Shown: piece by piece, positions 36,933-51,300 of the stretch
How the letters are laid out: each line of letters begins with the position of its first letter
How positions within the stretch are numbered: the first letter of the stretch is position 1
DNA from: Himantopus leucocephalus
Lineage: Eukaryota > Chordata > Aves > Charadriiformes > Recurvirostridae
Assembly (NCBI GenBank): GCA_003993805.1
Contig: RSEF01000006.1
Location: 31,166,453-31,230,452, forward strand
Length of the DNA stretch: 64,000 nt
Direction of reading: 5' to 3'
The notes under the pieces: model-generated
Database searches by the model: none
Told to the model about the DNA's origin: nothing
The model's input: the letters and a program-made list of their open reading frames with translations, nothing else
Translations under genes and position numbers: made by a program

Positions 36933-39900
36933 CGATATATATAAAAAGATTTGAGCAGCTTAGAATTTGAATACAGTAAAAATACGTTAACAGGAGATGC
37001 ACAGATTTTGTCCTGCCATATTGTCACTAAAACATCCAACTATCTTATTGTATTATCCAGTAATGATGAAGTAGTAAGAGGGAAAAAAAATATATTTTTT
37101 TAAAATGTATTTCAACAAGTAAAGCAGCTATTTTCAAAGTGCTACAAATATATTGCAGACAAATATATCATTGCCTGAGGGCAAAATATTTTGTCAAACG
37201 GTGAGCAAAACAACAAAAGGAATTATATCCCTAAGCATCAAATGTTTAATACACTTAGTGTAGAAACTGAAAAAAACCTTTAAATTGTACAATATGTATT
37301 TTTGTAGATACATTTTGTGATTAGTTTGTATCCCAGGGGCAGAGCTGCTTATCATGTATCTTCAGTATTTTCATGGCAGTTTTTAATTTTTAGTGAATAT
37401 TGCAAAATAAAATTCTAACTAAATTCCCAGATTAAATATTTTAATTGCCCTTTATAGCTTTAGCATAAATGCAGATATGTAAATAGCAAATGACTGTTAC
37501 TGATGGGTTTATCCCAATTTTTAACATACTTTTGTTTGTGAAAATGTTAATACAGCTTGTCATAGCTTAGTTTTTACTGATGTTCACCTGTCTTGAAGAA
37601 AAGACCAGTAAATGCAATATTGAGGGGGAAAAAAAAAAGCTGGCAATTTGGCGTATGTCTGTATTGTACTTTGAAGTTTCCTTTCATTGTACTTTCACTT
37701 GGTAGTATTAGAAGATCTCAAAAGCAAAAGACCACAGAACTCTGTAAGGTCACTGTGAGTAACTCTCTGAATACCTCAAAGTTCAAGCATATTCTTATCG
37801 TCCAGAGGGAGGGCTGGGATCATGGATCAGGGAGGAACAAGAGGCTCTTCCATTGTCTCTGGGTCACCAGAAGGCTCTCTGGGAAGCAGCAAGCCTGGGG
37901 GAGCCTGCTTGATTGCAGAGAGTTCCCAAGGGGGTGGTTTCAATGACAAGCCTCTCAGAAGATCTCTCTTAAAAAACTCCTTGCTATCTGTTTCTGAACA
38001 AGCATAGCTAAGTTGTTCCTGTCTGTTTCCTTCAAACCCTTTTTAGAAAATAACTGATTAGCAACCAAAGCTAGTCACAAATAAAAACATCTTTTCTAAA
38101 TAAACTAGAAGTTGCATCTTGTGCATATACCAATAAATCGTTATCAGTACAAATTGGCAAAATAGTTATATACCATGACGTTAAACTTACGTATATGCTG
38201 TTATTATTCAGTGACTTTATGGTTGCTGTGGCTGGCAACCAGCACACATGTTGTGTTGTGTTGGTGTTTTCAAGCAGATTAAGTATGAAAACTCTGGGTA
38301 CAAGTTGGGCTGTGCATTTTAATACTTGTAGATTTATAAAAAAATGTGTCAGTGAGAGGTCATTGGGTCACTGTTCTGAAGTCTACAGAGAAGTATAATG
38401 TACGTTATACCTTGGTACCTATTGGTGCTATTGCAGGACAAAGAGTGCAACATGTTTTTTTCAGAGACTGTTGAATAGAACTGCTCAGGGCTAGGTCCCT
38501 ATTCTTTGTCTGGCACACTTGGATGACTGTGCATTTTTTGAGCAGTTGTATCATTGANGTAGACAGTGAGGGTATGTACTTACATTGCAGCCCTGGGTAT
38601 TCAAAGTTTGTGGTGAGATTCGGCAAAGGATTGTGATCCAGAAGGTCCTAGTGATTTCCTAATGTGATAAGGTCTTTGAAGTCTTTGGTTTCCATTGTCT
38701 TTGCTCCTCAAGATAATATGTAGTTGTGAGATCCATCCTTTTCTCATTTTTTTGAATTCTAAGCAGCAGAGAAGAACTTAAGTTGTTCAGGCTTTCTTTG
38801 ACAAGGCCTTCAGACTATAAAGGCAGCAAACATCATTGCAGGAGCCAGGTATTTATAGAGTAATAAAGGATATTACAATCATGGAAGCAAGGGGATTTTT
38901 GCTGCTGATTTCATTCAGCTAAGGTGCTCAGCTACAGGTGAATAGCTTTTCCCTCTTCCTCTTGTTCTTTCCTAACTACAGTGGTTCATTATTAAGTGTT
39001 TTAATTAACCTAATTCTTTAACCATTTTTCAGCCAAAGGTAGGCATCTGAAAACTTGTCCAAGTAAGATGAATCTGAATATTTGCTGATTGTTCTAAAAG
39101 ATAAATTTAGAGCTGAGAGTAAATTTTATTTATTCATCATTGTATGGAAAAGGTTTTTGAAAAAGCTTTTGTAAATTATTCTTCCCAGGAAGTTGGCTAC
39201 AAAAACTCGTTTGTGGCTTTGGACCACTGGTCTATTTTATTTCAAAAATCTCCTCTATTTTCTAATCATTTGAAAGATTCTTTTACTCATTTAAAATTTT
39301 TCTTTCATAAAAAAAGTAAAATACATCAAATATTCTGTTTGAATTAAGTTTGAAAGTATGTTTTATGGTCACATGATAAAAAAAATCTAAATTTCAAACA
39401 TTAGTATACTGCATTTTTGAAGAACAGTGGTCATAGCTGTATCTTTCATAAGGATAAACCCATGTCAGTGTGGCCTGTTGCATAAAATATGGAGTGCATT
39501 TGTAACTTAGTTTGTTTGCAAGGGAAAATATTTTTTCTGCATGCTAGAAAATTATGCTGTAAGGTTAATTGACATGGATTACAGGTTTAATTTTATTAAC
39601 ATTTGTTTTTATGGTTCCTAATACAGTTCAGTTCTGTCTTTGAAAGAACAAAAAAAGGAAAACTACTGTGTCTTAAACAGTAGTAACTTAAGAAACGTAA
39701 GTACTTTATATTCTTATGCAATAGTCTACTAATCAACATTTATATATCACAGCTAAAATTGAATTAAATTAGATTGAAACGAAATTACGAGGTCCTGAGT
39801 AAATTGGATTTGGTAATTTACTATTGAGTCAGTCTGCAACTGATGTCATAATTTAGATTTGCTTCTTATGTGAGACTGATGCCAAGAATTATTCTTCCCT

Positions 39901-42900
39901 TTGCAGTTTCCATTTGTGAGCATGAAGAGGAGTGTACTTTTGCTAATGATCATGCTTAAAATACAAAACTAGTAACTGGCCAGATGTTAATAATGAATGT
40001 ATTGAGATGCCAATACAGGTCTTCAAGCTCATCTTTTCTTGAACTTGAGAGACAAAGTTGGGACTCAATGACTCTCAAGAATGCTCAAAGTAAGAGGTGT
40101 GTTATAGTTTGTGTATGTAAAACAAGATTCAAGATGTAGAAGAAATGTTGCAGATGTCATATTTAGCCATATTTATAATCGCTGTTTTATATATATTAGA
40201 CTCTGTCTTGTGAGCTTTAAGGAATTTTTAGCTTTTGACCACTGACTTGTTTATGGTTTATCACCCTAAATTCTGGCAGCTGGCTTACTTGCAGAATGTG
40301 TGAGAAATTATTGTTATAACAGGTATTTGAGGGTGAGGTCCAGATCAACTTTTTTTCCATTTTAGTTAGCCTTCAAAACGTATATTTTATTTTTTGGAAT
40401 CTTAGGAAGGGATGGTTTGACATGATACTCTCAGATATAAATCAGGAGAGTGTTTTATTACATAATAGCGTGGCTTGCATAAATGCACTCCATTTATGAA
40501 ACCTCTTACGTATTTAGGGAAATTTCATAATATGCCATATTACTGTGAGTTGTTCTTCCCAGCTGGAACAATGGCCTTGGGCATGAAGCCACACAGTTGG
40601 GCAAAATAATGGCATCATTTTATAGCTTGATAATGGCACCATTAGCACAAGATATTATCATATCACCTTTTTATGGATACTTATATTTTAAACCAAGCTC
40701 TGTTATATGACATCTAAGTGCAGCATTGGAACAGACTTTAAAAAAAAAAAAGTGTAATTTCTCTTTCAACAAGTTAAATATTGTAACATTTATGTAGCTA
40801 TTATCTTTATTCTTTATAAAACAATGAGATTCTCCTTTAGACGTTTAATTGAAATCTAAACCCAGCAATTTTGCATCTGAAACAGGTACTGAGGTATAAG
40901 GTGTTTCTTGACCCATCAAGTGTGACTTTCACTCCCAAACAGATGGATGAAAGGTCTGCTCTTGGCCAGTCTGATGCAGTTTCTGGTTCTTCCAGTCTAA
41001 TAGTGCTGCTAGTGCGTTGGAGATTATACAAACCACAGGTTCAAAAAGTCAATTTCTGACTGTTCTGGAACTCAATTTTTTAACTCTAGCCTCAGTTTCT
41101 AATTGTTGATCTGCTTTACAGACTGCAGCTTCATTTCTGAACTCAGGGTTTGCCTCTGATATCACATGTCCTCAGGCAATCAGCTTTTTTAGTACAGTCA
41201 AATACAGTGAAGTAAAGGTTTCTGAGAGATTTTCTGTTCTTTAGTAGATCAGTCTTGACTATGGATGAACTGCAAGTACTGAGGTCTGTGGCCAAACAAA
41301 CGCTCATACCACAGACCCTGAAACCCCTGGCTTCCTCAACACTCTAGCAAAATGTTTTGATAAGTCCATTTACATCATAGCTTGTCCTTTCTCGGTACAG
41401 AATCTTGTCTTCTGGTTCTCCTCTTCAGAAGCTGCCAGCTTCAGAATAGCTGAATTCCATAGCGTTTCACGCTCAGCATCTTCAAGTCAATACCACTCCC
41501 TGAGGTTTTTTCTGTCTCCTGTCTGGTGATCCAGAGCTTGTTCTCTCTTCTCTTGAAAGTGCAGTGTGAGTGTACTAATTTACTCTCTCTATGGTACTCA
41601 GACAGCAAATTGGAATTTGGAGGTTCATATAAAGACACATGCAGATTAACAGTAATTGGTCACAATCAGTTGAGTATCAGGTTTTAAAAATTCAAGATAT
41701 AACGTAAAATGCAGCAAATAGGCTCAAGTGAGTAGGGTAAAAATATGAAATTGGGAATATCGCTTATTTCATAAGATAACACATCAGGTTTTGGTTTTTT
41801 TTAAGGAGTGTGTTGTGCAATTTTATTACAACTCCTTTGAATAAAATTTAAGATCATCATCTTATCTCTTTGAAGTTACCTATCCCAAAGAATAGATGAA
41901 TTGTTGCTTAAATATTTGATCTTGAAATTTGTCAGGTGGTTTGGGGTTTAAAATTAAAAAAAAAAGTTGTGATAAATTGTGTTGAAAGAATTATGGGAAA
42001 TTACTAAGATTTTGGTTTGATTTAGAGCGCTGTAACTTGCCTTTCACTTTAGTCAGAATTTTACATTCCAAAGACAACGTCTTTAACAGGTGTGTCAGAT
42101 GGAATATTGGTATAATGACTTGGCCTAGGAAACAGATCAAAAACTATCAATGTTCAATAAACAAGGAGTTGACCTGAAATTGCAGTTGAGTTCTGGTATC
42201 TTTGATTCCTTTCAGGCTGTTAAATTATAGCACAATGAATATTTGAGACCTTGAGGAGTCACTAAAATTTTTAGATAGAATTTCAGTAGATAAGATACAA
42301 AGGAAAATAAGGAGAAATTCTTCCCTTAATAAGAAGGTGGCATCAGAAATTTTTATATTAGAGATGTGATTCAATATTGAGATGTGTTCATCCTGGCATT
42401 AAGATTTATTTTTTTACATGATAAATAATAAATTATTCAAAAATAAACAAACAAAGAGCATAAAGATTACAGCAGAGCAGCAGTTTGTATTTCATATAGT
42501 TTTGACTGAAAAGGTACGCCAAGATTCATTGGTAATGCATCCATTAATCTTTAATTTCAGAATACTTAAAATCTCTCACTTGAGTTGGTTAATTTTGGAA
42601 GGATATTAACCAGAATAGATTAATTATATTTTTCTGGGTTGTTTTTTTTAAGACTAAGGTTGGAAATGTATCAATTAAGAATGAATAAGCTTTTTTTTTT
42701 TAAGATTAATTTTAAGTGTTTTAAAGCTTTAATGCCTATGGCTTATTATTGTATATGAGCATTGTTGGAAATTGAAAGTCAATACATATTTAAAACACCA
42801 GAGTACAAAAAGGCGAGATTCTGAGCTGCCATGGAAGGATAAGACAATCCTGGTCCAGATATTTTACAATATAAATTAAAAAAAGGAAAAAAAACCATAA

Positions 42901-43880
42901 GCAAATTAGATTTTTTTAGAATTTCTCATTTCTAGTGTTCATTCTGAGAAATAAAACATAGTTCTCAATGCTTTGCATTCTATATGTTTCATTATATAAG
43001 GTATGTGAGACTTTCTTGCCATAAAAATGAAATTCTAGGTCTGGTCTGAAAATTATTATATTTCTGGTATGCTGACAGACCATATACAGATTTCCCTTCT
43101 GTTTTAATTTGACTATAAGTCATAAATATTCTTTGTTTGAAAAGAGAATATGTGTCTCTGTGTGTACCTTTGAAGACTCTCAACAGAAGGCAGACCTGCT
43201 GTGTTACCTCTTCTGCTTTTTTCTGTAGTCATTCTTTACGTTAATCTGTACATTCTCTATCCTATTTTTTCTATCCAGTCTTTGAACCAGGCACAAGACA
43301 TTTTCAAATACTGATGATGATGAAGTTAAGACTCCTGTTTCTAGTAAAGGGAAATTTTAGCTAAGTCTGGTATAGTACAAATGCTGACATGTGAAGGGAT
43401 TTTTTTTTTTTTCCCTGTGCTGTATTAAACTTCTAAACTTGATTTGAGTGTAAGAACTATAAATCACCAGGGATTCGTTGTACAAATCAGATGGTTTAAA
43501 GTTTCATGGTTGTGATTCACATGAAGAACATGCTGGTGACTGCCATTGCATTTTATCTTCAACTCCTTTTTTTTTGATTCTAATGTAGTAGCTTTATGAA
43601 AGTTTATGCTGGCCACAGCCTTATTAATAGATTTTCTGGTAGATCCACTTGTACAGATACTGATATCTGGGACATTTCAAGCAACCCATGTGCATAGCAT
43701 ATATCAATCTATATTATTTTTCATTACCATTCTGTATTGAATTTTGCAGCTATTGAGTTTCTAAATTAAGTGCAAAGAATTTTAATACTGTAGTTAAGAT
43801 TTTATGCATACCAAGAATCAAGACAGGGAAAGATAAGCTTAGAACAGCAACTTCAGCTCGTCTTTTAATTTTATTGGTGT
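36933..43880. other. Intronic, nothing recognised
   Basis: About 7 kb without a recognisable repeat or exon. One isolated N is at 38558. A GC-richer patch at 37800-37990 carries short overlapping ORFs with no family similarity. Confidence 0.55.
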
Positions 43881-44020
43881 CTCAGAATCACACAGTAGTT
43901 GAGGTTGGAAGGGACCTCTGGAGGTCATCTTGTCCAACCCCCCTGCTCAAGCAGGCTCAGCTAGAACAGGTTACCCAGGACCACGTCCAGATTGATTTTT
44001 AATATCTCTGAGGATATCTG
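43881..44020 (-). mobile_element. CR1 LINE 3' end fragment, antisense
   Basis: CTCAGAATCACACAGTAGTT, GAGGTTGGAAGGGACCTCTG and GTCCAACCCCCCTGCTCAAG are the CR1 3' end read on the other strand, followed by the AATATCTCTGAGGAT piece. Only about 140 bp are left. Confidence 0.92.
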
Positions 44021-45127
44021 TCAGGTATGTTCCCTCCTTCCCTCTTCAATTGCTGGTTTTTTTTATTCCCATGTAAGATTTTGTGTTTTGAATACCAGCA
44101 AATGTGGCTTGTGTCTGAGTTACAGCATGAGTCTTGAGTGTTCTGTATACGTTGGTAAACTAGCCATCATGATGGAATGCCTTCCACTGCGGGAGATGAG
44201 ATCTGATCACCCCGTTCTGTTCTCTACATTCCTGTTTTCCGATATCACATAGATTTGAACGTTCTAACTTTTCTCTATGTAAAATTAGACCTGCCATCAC
44301 ATTCACCTAATTCATGTAAAGGACTTTCAATTACTGCACACAGTTGTTATAAGTGTTCTAAATTACAACAGTTTAATAATAAGCAGTTTAATAAATCCCT
44401 AATCAAGGAACAGCAAAAGGGGCCAAAAGGCTGCCATCAGGTTTGTGGGCTCAATTAATTTTCATAAGATGTGATCAGCTTTACAGCTTGTCTATTAGGA
44501 AAAACAATTTTAACTCTTTAGATAGGCTAAAATTAAATGAATGGTATTGTACAAAGATTGAGTCTTTGCGTAGATAATCACTTCACAATGCAATTCTTCA
44601 GACAAATAATGAAAAAGCATAGAAGTGCTCTTTGCAAACTATCAGCATTATACTGGTGCTTCTGCAATAGCATGTTGCCGTAAATATATATCAGATTACA
44701 TTGTAGTCTTAAACATTTGTTGTCATTACCAGAATCAGGGCATTTCTTTCAGGAACTTTTGATATAACAAACTTCAAACAATCAATCTGTTTCTATCAAA
44801 ATATCAGTTGGTACCTTTTTTTTTTGGTGATATCAATAGACATTCACAAGATGTCCCTTATTTTATGAAACTGCTTTGAAATTAATTAAAAACATAGGTG
44901 TCTGGTGAAATACATGGGAAAAGTTGTTTGGTTTGGATTAGATAGTATTTGTTGTTTTAAATTAACACTTTTAATGTGGATGTGTCTGCACTTGTCAGCT
45001 TTGGAAGAATGGAGAGAAAATTAAATCTCTCAGAAATCCTTTTTCTGTCTTGTCTCCTGTTATTGGCACAGGGGCCTAATAACCCATACTAACAACCTGT
45101 GAGGAGGGAGATAATCATGCCTAATTG
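44021..45127. other. Intronic, nothing recognised
   Basis: Spacer between two CR1 fragments lying in the same orientation. AT-rich, with two short chance ORFs (43992-44252 and 44255-44458). Confidence 0.55.
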
Positions 45128-45362
45128 TAGAATCACAGAATGACTGTTGTTGGAAAGGACTATCTGGAGATTGTCTGACCCCTCAAAGCAAGGTCACCTA
45201 AAGCAAGTTGTCCAGGGCTTTGTCCAGTCAGGTTTTGAATATTTCCAAGGGTGGAGAATCAATACCCAACCTATCTGAGCAGCCTGTTCCAGTCTTTGAT
45301 CATCCTTGCAGTAAAAAAATTTCTTATGTTTAAATGAAATATCCTGTATTTCAGTTTGTTCT
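45128..45362 (-). mobile_element. CR1 LINE 3' fragment, antisense
   Basis: TAGAATCACAGAATGACTGT starts the element at its 3' repeat. GGTCACCTAAAGCAAGTTGT, CAGGTTTTGAATATTTCCAA, AGCAGCCTGTTCCAGT and TTATGTTTAAATGAAAT then follow in CR1 order on the opposite strand. The fragment ends near TATTTCAGTTTGTTCTGA. It is moderately diverged with no coding capacity. Confidence 0.92.
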
Positions 45363-48300
45363 GATTTAGGTTCAGGTTTAAAAAGTCAATTGGTATATAA
45401 AAATCTTTAACTTACCATTTTTTTAAATGATTATTGAGAATGTATTTGTACTGACAGAATGTTGCTGTGTAAAACATCTCATTTGTGAAAATCCCCTGTA
45501 ACGTTTGAATAAGGTCACATGGTTTATTTTTGTTGAACTGTTTCCCAGTAGGCTAAGTCAAGATTTCAGTAAACAACATAAATCAGCATTAAGCCCTCTA
45601 CAGATGCATAAAATAATTACAAAACAAACTCACTTGCAGCTAGAAAACAATTAAGCGTTAGTTCTCAGAAATAAGAAATATGTAAAATCTCTATTTTTTT
45701 TTGTAAGTATGTTCACATCTCAGTGAAAACCATGAATAAGTTCTCATTTGGACAAAAAGGTGTAGAGTACAATGAAATGATCTTGGGACTTTCTGTAACC
45801 ATTGGTGGGGGAAAACAACCCTTGTTTTTGAGTGTAGTCAATGCATTTAGTTGAAGATAACTTTCTGCAGTATTTTTGTCCCAGAAAGCGTACTGAAAAT
45901 CTTTCCTGGAATACTCTGAGGATACCTGTTGCATATGGCTGTTGGCAAGAAAGATACCTTTAAAATCTGTACGTGAGAAAGTTCACCCTGCAGGGACTAA
46001 ACTTTGTGATTTTAATTTCTTAACTTTATTTTTCAACATCTTCCTGCGCTTGAAGCCAGATAGTCCGGATTGTCTTTTAAGGTATTCTTCTCTTTGGGGA
46101 CAGCCTTGTTAATATTTGTTCTTCTGTGCCCTGCTCAATACCACTCTTACAAAAGCCTGCTCAGGCTTATAGAGTGCAGTAATTGGACTTTGTCAAATAC
46201 GGTGATTTTGTAGGAAAACTTTGGGGGAAAATTTGCCTTTTTTATTTCTAAATCTTTCTAGGAAAATATTTCAAGGTTAAACCAAGTTTTCACTTCATTT
46301 TTTTTTTTTTAAGCAAAAACGTTTTTTCATTTTCTTATTTTAGAAAAGTAATTTTTCCCTACAAAGGCTGTAGTAACCAAAAGTGTTTTACGTTTTTTTG
46401 GGGCCAGTTCAGCCAATAACAACCTTGTCGAAACTAGTAGCTATGGGACCAAGCGGCAACCTCAAGTTTCCTTGGTTTCTGCAGAAAACCTGAGACTTCG
46501 TCCTGACATTTTGTCTAAAATTAATGTGAATAATTGGTGCTTTCATAAGTATTTTCTTCCATTTGCTTCTGCGATGTCTGATAATGTGTGTGCTTGTGTA
46601 GGTGTCTTTCCTTCAGTTGGTATATTTAAGACCATCTCTCTTGTACTCTTGTTATGAATCTGGTAGGCACTGAATTTTTAAGACCCTTAATCTTCTGTGC
46701 AGTGTGTTTAAAATCAGTCTTTGAGTCCAAAGCTGTTCATGCAGGACAGGCAGAGCTACAGAACGTTGCTTTGATTCTTAGAAAATAAAGTTTTGTTAAA
46801 GGATTTCCTAGAAAATTACCGTATTGCCCTTTTGAAACACGTCCCTAGTTAAAAGTAGAAATTACTTTACTGAAGCGTAGAGGAAGGCTGGAAGATACCC
46901 AAACTTTACTTGACTTACTCTTCCAAATAGGTTTCTTACTTATCGCCTAACTCTCTTGCCATATAGATTCGGTACAGCAAATGAGGTGTTTCAGAATTCT
47001 AAAATACATGTCTGTGTAACAGAAACTGGATTCATTATCTTTCTGAATGTTTTTTTCGTGCAGGATCTTTGCCCTGACTCATATACTTGTTTTGTTCAGA
47101 AGATGTTATTCATTAATTTGGGATCAAATTCTGCTCTGCAGACACTCTCTCCTCCTACTCAAATGAAAAGAATCTAGGTAGCTGAAGAAGTACTCCCAAA
47201 AGCAGATTTTATATATTTCTGCCTCAAGGTGGTATGAAGTATTCAACATGAGAAAGGAAAAGGCACTACCTATGTCTCAACAGAGTTCACACCAGCATTA
47301 TTATTATGCAGGGCTCTTGAAAAGCATTTTCCTTTGCTCTCTGAAAGCATAAAGTGCTCTGGCAGAGAAAGTGTGTTTATTTTCTTTGGATTTGAATTTT
47401 GTTAAAGCTGTTGAACACCCGAATGGTTACTTTTCATTTGCACATGCCTAATTAAACAATTAGAACTTCTGGAAGATACACTTAGAATAGAATTTTTAAA
47501 AAGTGAGAATAAAAAGTACTCTCAGTGCTGACAACTTTAAATATTTTTTTTTCTTCTAAATGACTAAGGCCTTTATGAATTAAAGTGGATGTGAATGAAG
47601 TGCCTTGCCTTTTGTCCATGAGGTGGGAACAGCCCGTTCTGAACCTTGCAGGTATCCTTCAAGATCGCAGTTTGAGGTGATACGTCTCATAAATTGCACT
47701 GTCATTTCTATATTTCAGTTATAGAGCTTTTGTTAGAAACATTGTTGTTTCATGGAAATGACTGTTGCCAGTACCTATCAGTGTAGTTTATTGCCTCTTG
47801 CCAAAACGGTAGCACGGCCAACCGGGTTTCTTGGAAATCTGTTTCAGTTGAGCAGGTCCTGCTCTTCTCTTTGGTTTACATCACTCTGAATCTGTCTGAA
47901 ACCCAGTTATTCTTCCAGCTTTCCCCACCTAATTACTCTAAGTTATTAAAAAATACGATGTCAAATATTCCTGCTTACTAGCATTACACATTTTTCTGCG
48001 TCTTTTACAAGTGCTTTCCTGGCTCTGACAGCATATCAGTCAATGGTATGATATATGATATATCAACAATATATCACCCTGACTCTACAGAATGTATTAT
48101 GAGATTGAGTAAAATCTAGAGCTGTCAGTTGTCTCTGCTTTTTTTCACATTTATTATAGCTTGTGATATAATAGGTGTTTCAAATGAGGGATAAAAATTA
48201 AACGAAAGAGTAAAATTAACATAACAAAATTGGATCACAATGTGTTCTGTTAATCCTCATTTAATTTTCATTTTATCTTGTAAAAGTCTCAGTTGTCACT

Positions 48301-51300
48301 TTCTGGATTTTGATCACCTCTTCAAGGAAGAACATTAAACTCATTTTCTTCCTTACACGTTATATATTTTCCTTCTTAGTATGCTGAGGGTTTTTTAGGT
48401 CAGTTAACTACATCCACTTTATTTGAAGCATTTAGTATTTTCACATTAGTGCGATCTGTTCTTCTTTCAGCAGTAGATTTGTTAGAATAGTTTTGTCCTT
48501 GTGGACATCATCCTTTATGTGCAAACCCCCACACTTTTTCTTCAGTGGAATATACATACAATATAGAAAGCTTAATCAGTTTTATTTTTCCATCATATCT
48601 TTTTAGGTTGCATATTCTAAATTATGTCAGTTAGTATGTGTCCTCTTGTCTTCGCTCTCATGCACACACATGTAACTGACTCCCATACCCTTCTTTGCGT
48701 ACCTCCATTTCTCTTCTACTGAAGATGTGGACCTTCAGTAACAAAATGAGATGATAATAAAGCTGATGGACGTTTTCTCTGTAGAGTTTAATGAGGTTTA
48801 TGTGTCTTCATTTGTCTTTTGTCATCATTTCACAATGATGATAAAAAAGTTTCATTTGGGTTCCCAGAATCTTGAAGAAGCCATTCTGCATGAGCTACCT
48901 TCCTGCCTTATCTTTGAGCTCGTTACAGTCTTTCATGAGAGGCAGGAAGAGGCATTTCAATTTCTTGTCTTAGCATTCTGCTCTGGCATCCTGGTCTTTC
49001 CGGAGCCAAAAGGAAGTCAGTAGGTATTTACCATTAATAGTAACGTAGTCAACATTCACCTCTGGAGAAAAAAGTGAGACTATTTTTTTTTAAATTCTAG
49101 GTTTATTCTATGATAGTGCTGTTTATAGGATGAGCAAAATGCAAGCATTTGTTCTCTGAATAGCTGCTGGAATACAGATTCCTTCCTCCTTTCAGAACTT
49201 TAATTGAATCAAATATGCTTACAATGACTTCTTCTCTCATTGTAGTAGTGCTATTTACATCAAGGAAATAAAGCCTCTGTCTTTCATGGCCTTATCAATA
49301 GGTGAGGAGGGGAATGAGAAGATACATCAATGAATTTCTCTGCTGAATGGGAAGGCTTCTTTTTTGTTGTTTTACACATTAGAGAGAGGAATCACCAAGT
49401 ACCACGCAAAGGATCAGAAAATTTAATTTCTACAAAGTGGTATTATATACATAAATCTTCTGAAAGACAGATACCTTTGGGATATCGGAGGCCGTAGACT
49501 TCTGTGTAATCCATTACCCATGCTGATATAAACCTTTGATTTGTGGGTTTAAACCTGAGGCTGAGTAACCTCATAAATATGCTAATCCACAGTAATCAAG
49601 AAAAGTGCTATTGCAAATACAAAATTTTTATTCCACAGTTCCAACAGCTTTATAGCATGCTCTACATTTATAACAATAAACTTTGGGAAATTACTCTCTT
49701 CATGTTTAAGAAAATGCTTTGCCCTTTTCTTGGCATCTCACCAATGAGTTTTACATACATTATTTTGAATGGCATGATCTTTATGCAAAATTCAGTGCAT
49801 GTTTTGCCTTTTCTAACCAAGTATTTGATTTCTAAAATGAACAAAACATTGCATAAATTTTAAAAATTCAGCTTTTGTAGCCCTATAAAATTTTTATTAT
49901 CATTTTTATTAGGCTGGAGACTAAGCAGTGGGTTAACTAGTAGATTGGCTGGCAAAACCAGCTCTACCTTATATTTAAGAAGATAATGACTGAGTGGATT
50001 TGGAAAAAAAACCTTATACATTTTAGCAGGACATTTTCCCTGTGTGTGTATTTCTACACATACACATAGGCGTGAACTTTAAATGCCATAGCCATCATAT
50101 TAAGTTCTACAGTCATTCAAATAGTTCAGTGTAGATTTTGTTGTTGTTCTCCAGGAAAAGTGAAAAATATCTTCCACGCAGGAAAGAAAATAGGACGTTT
50201 TTCATGTTTATAAACTTCGGAATATGAGAATTCTGCTTTTCTGTGGAGTGCAATTTCTGTGTACTAATGAATCCTCAATGAATGCTGTATATAAGAAGTT
50301 GTGTTTAAAAATCAGTCTTTTTAAGAAATAAACAACAGGGTTTTTTCAGCTGATATTTCAGTTCCCAGATACTTCAATACTAATATTTACTTGGCTTGTT
50401 TTGAGTAATCCCATTTCTAATTCATGTCTAAAGAAAATTAAGTTACTTTAAAAATGGAGGAAAAAAAAAATCAGTCAGTTCTCAAATCATTTATTCCTTA
50501 GTTCATATGAAATACCTGTCAAAAATTATTATTTTCTAATTTCTGTAATCAGTAATTCTGATTTTGTATTAGGTGCCTGAAGGATTGAAATCTGAACACT
50601 GGTAATTTGAGCAATATAGTGTTTTCCAGGGTGTTAGGTTTGTGCTTGCCAGATTAACTGTATGATGTAGATGTATCTCCTTGCATATCTATCTGATATT
50701 TTCTTTATTAGTATAAAATCAGGGTCCATTTTTTGGTGAACTGACACTCGCACAAACAACTAATTCACTCTTCATAATATATGATTATATTTTGGGTTTA
50801 GGTTTAAATGTGACATTTTGCAGAAGCAAGACTGCTATTAGCCTCTTTAAAACCGGAAAATAGTTCAATACATACTTACTTCGAATTCCTTCAGACATTT
50901 TAACTTGAATTTCAAATACTCTTTAAATATATTTGGTGTGGTACAGTACCACTTTAGATTTCTATACAGAAACGTTGCTTCTGAACTCCAGTCTACTCAC
51001 TCCCCAATAAAACTGAAATCCAGTCATTAAAGATGAAAAGCCAGAATCAGTTGCTCTATGACCACGCTTAAGGGAGTTCCCTATCCCTGAGAAGCTCTTC
51101 TTGTTTTCTAATTTGATCTGATTACTTTTGAATTTTATTTTCTTCAATAGTCCATAAGAGTAAACAAATTACATATTGATAAATAATAAAAGGTCGGTTC
51201 TGCTAAGTGGTGTGGATAGCTTTGTAAATTAAACTTGTTTGAACAGTGTGCATTTTAGTCCAGCCAAGTTCGAGGTTATTAACTGCCTACAAGTTCAAGT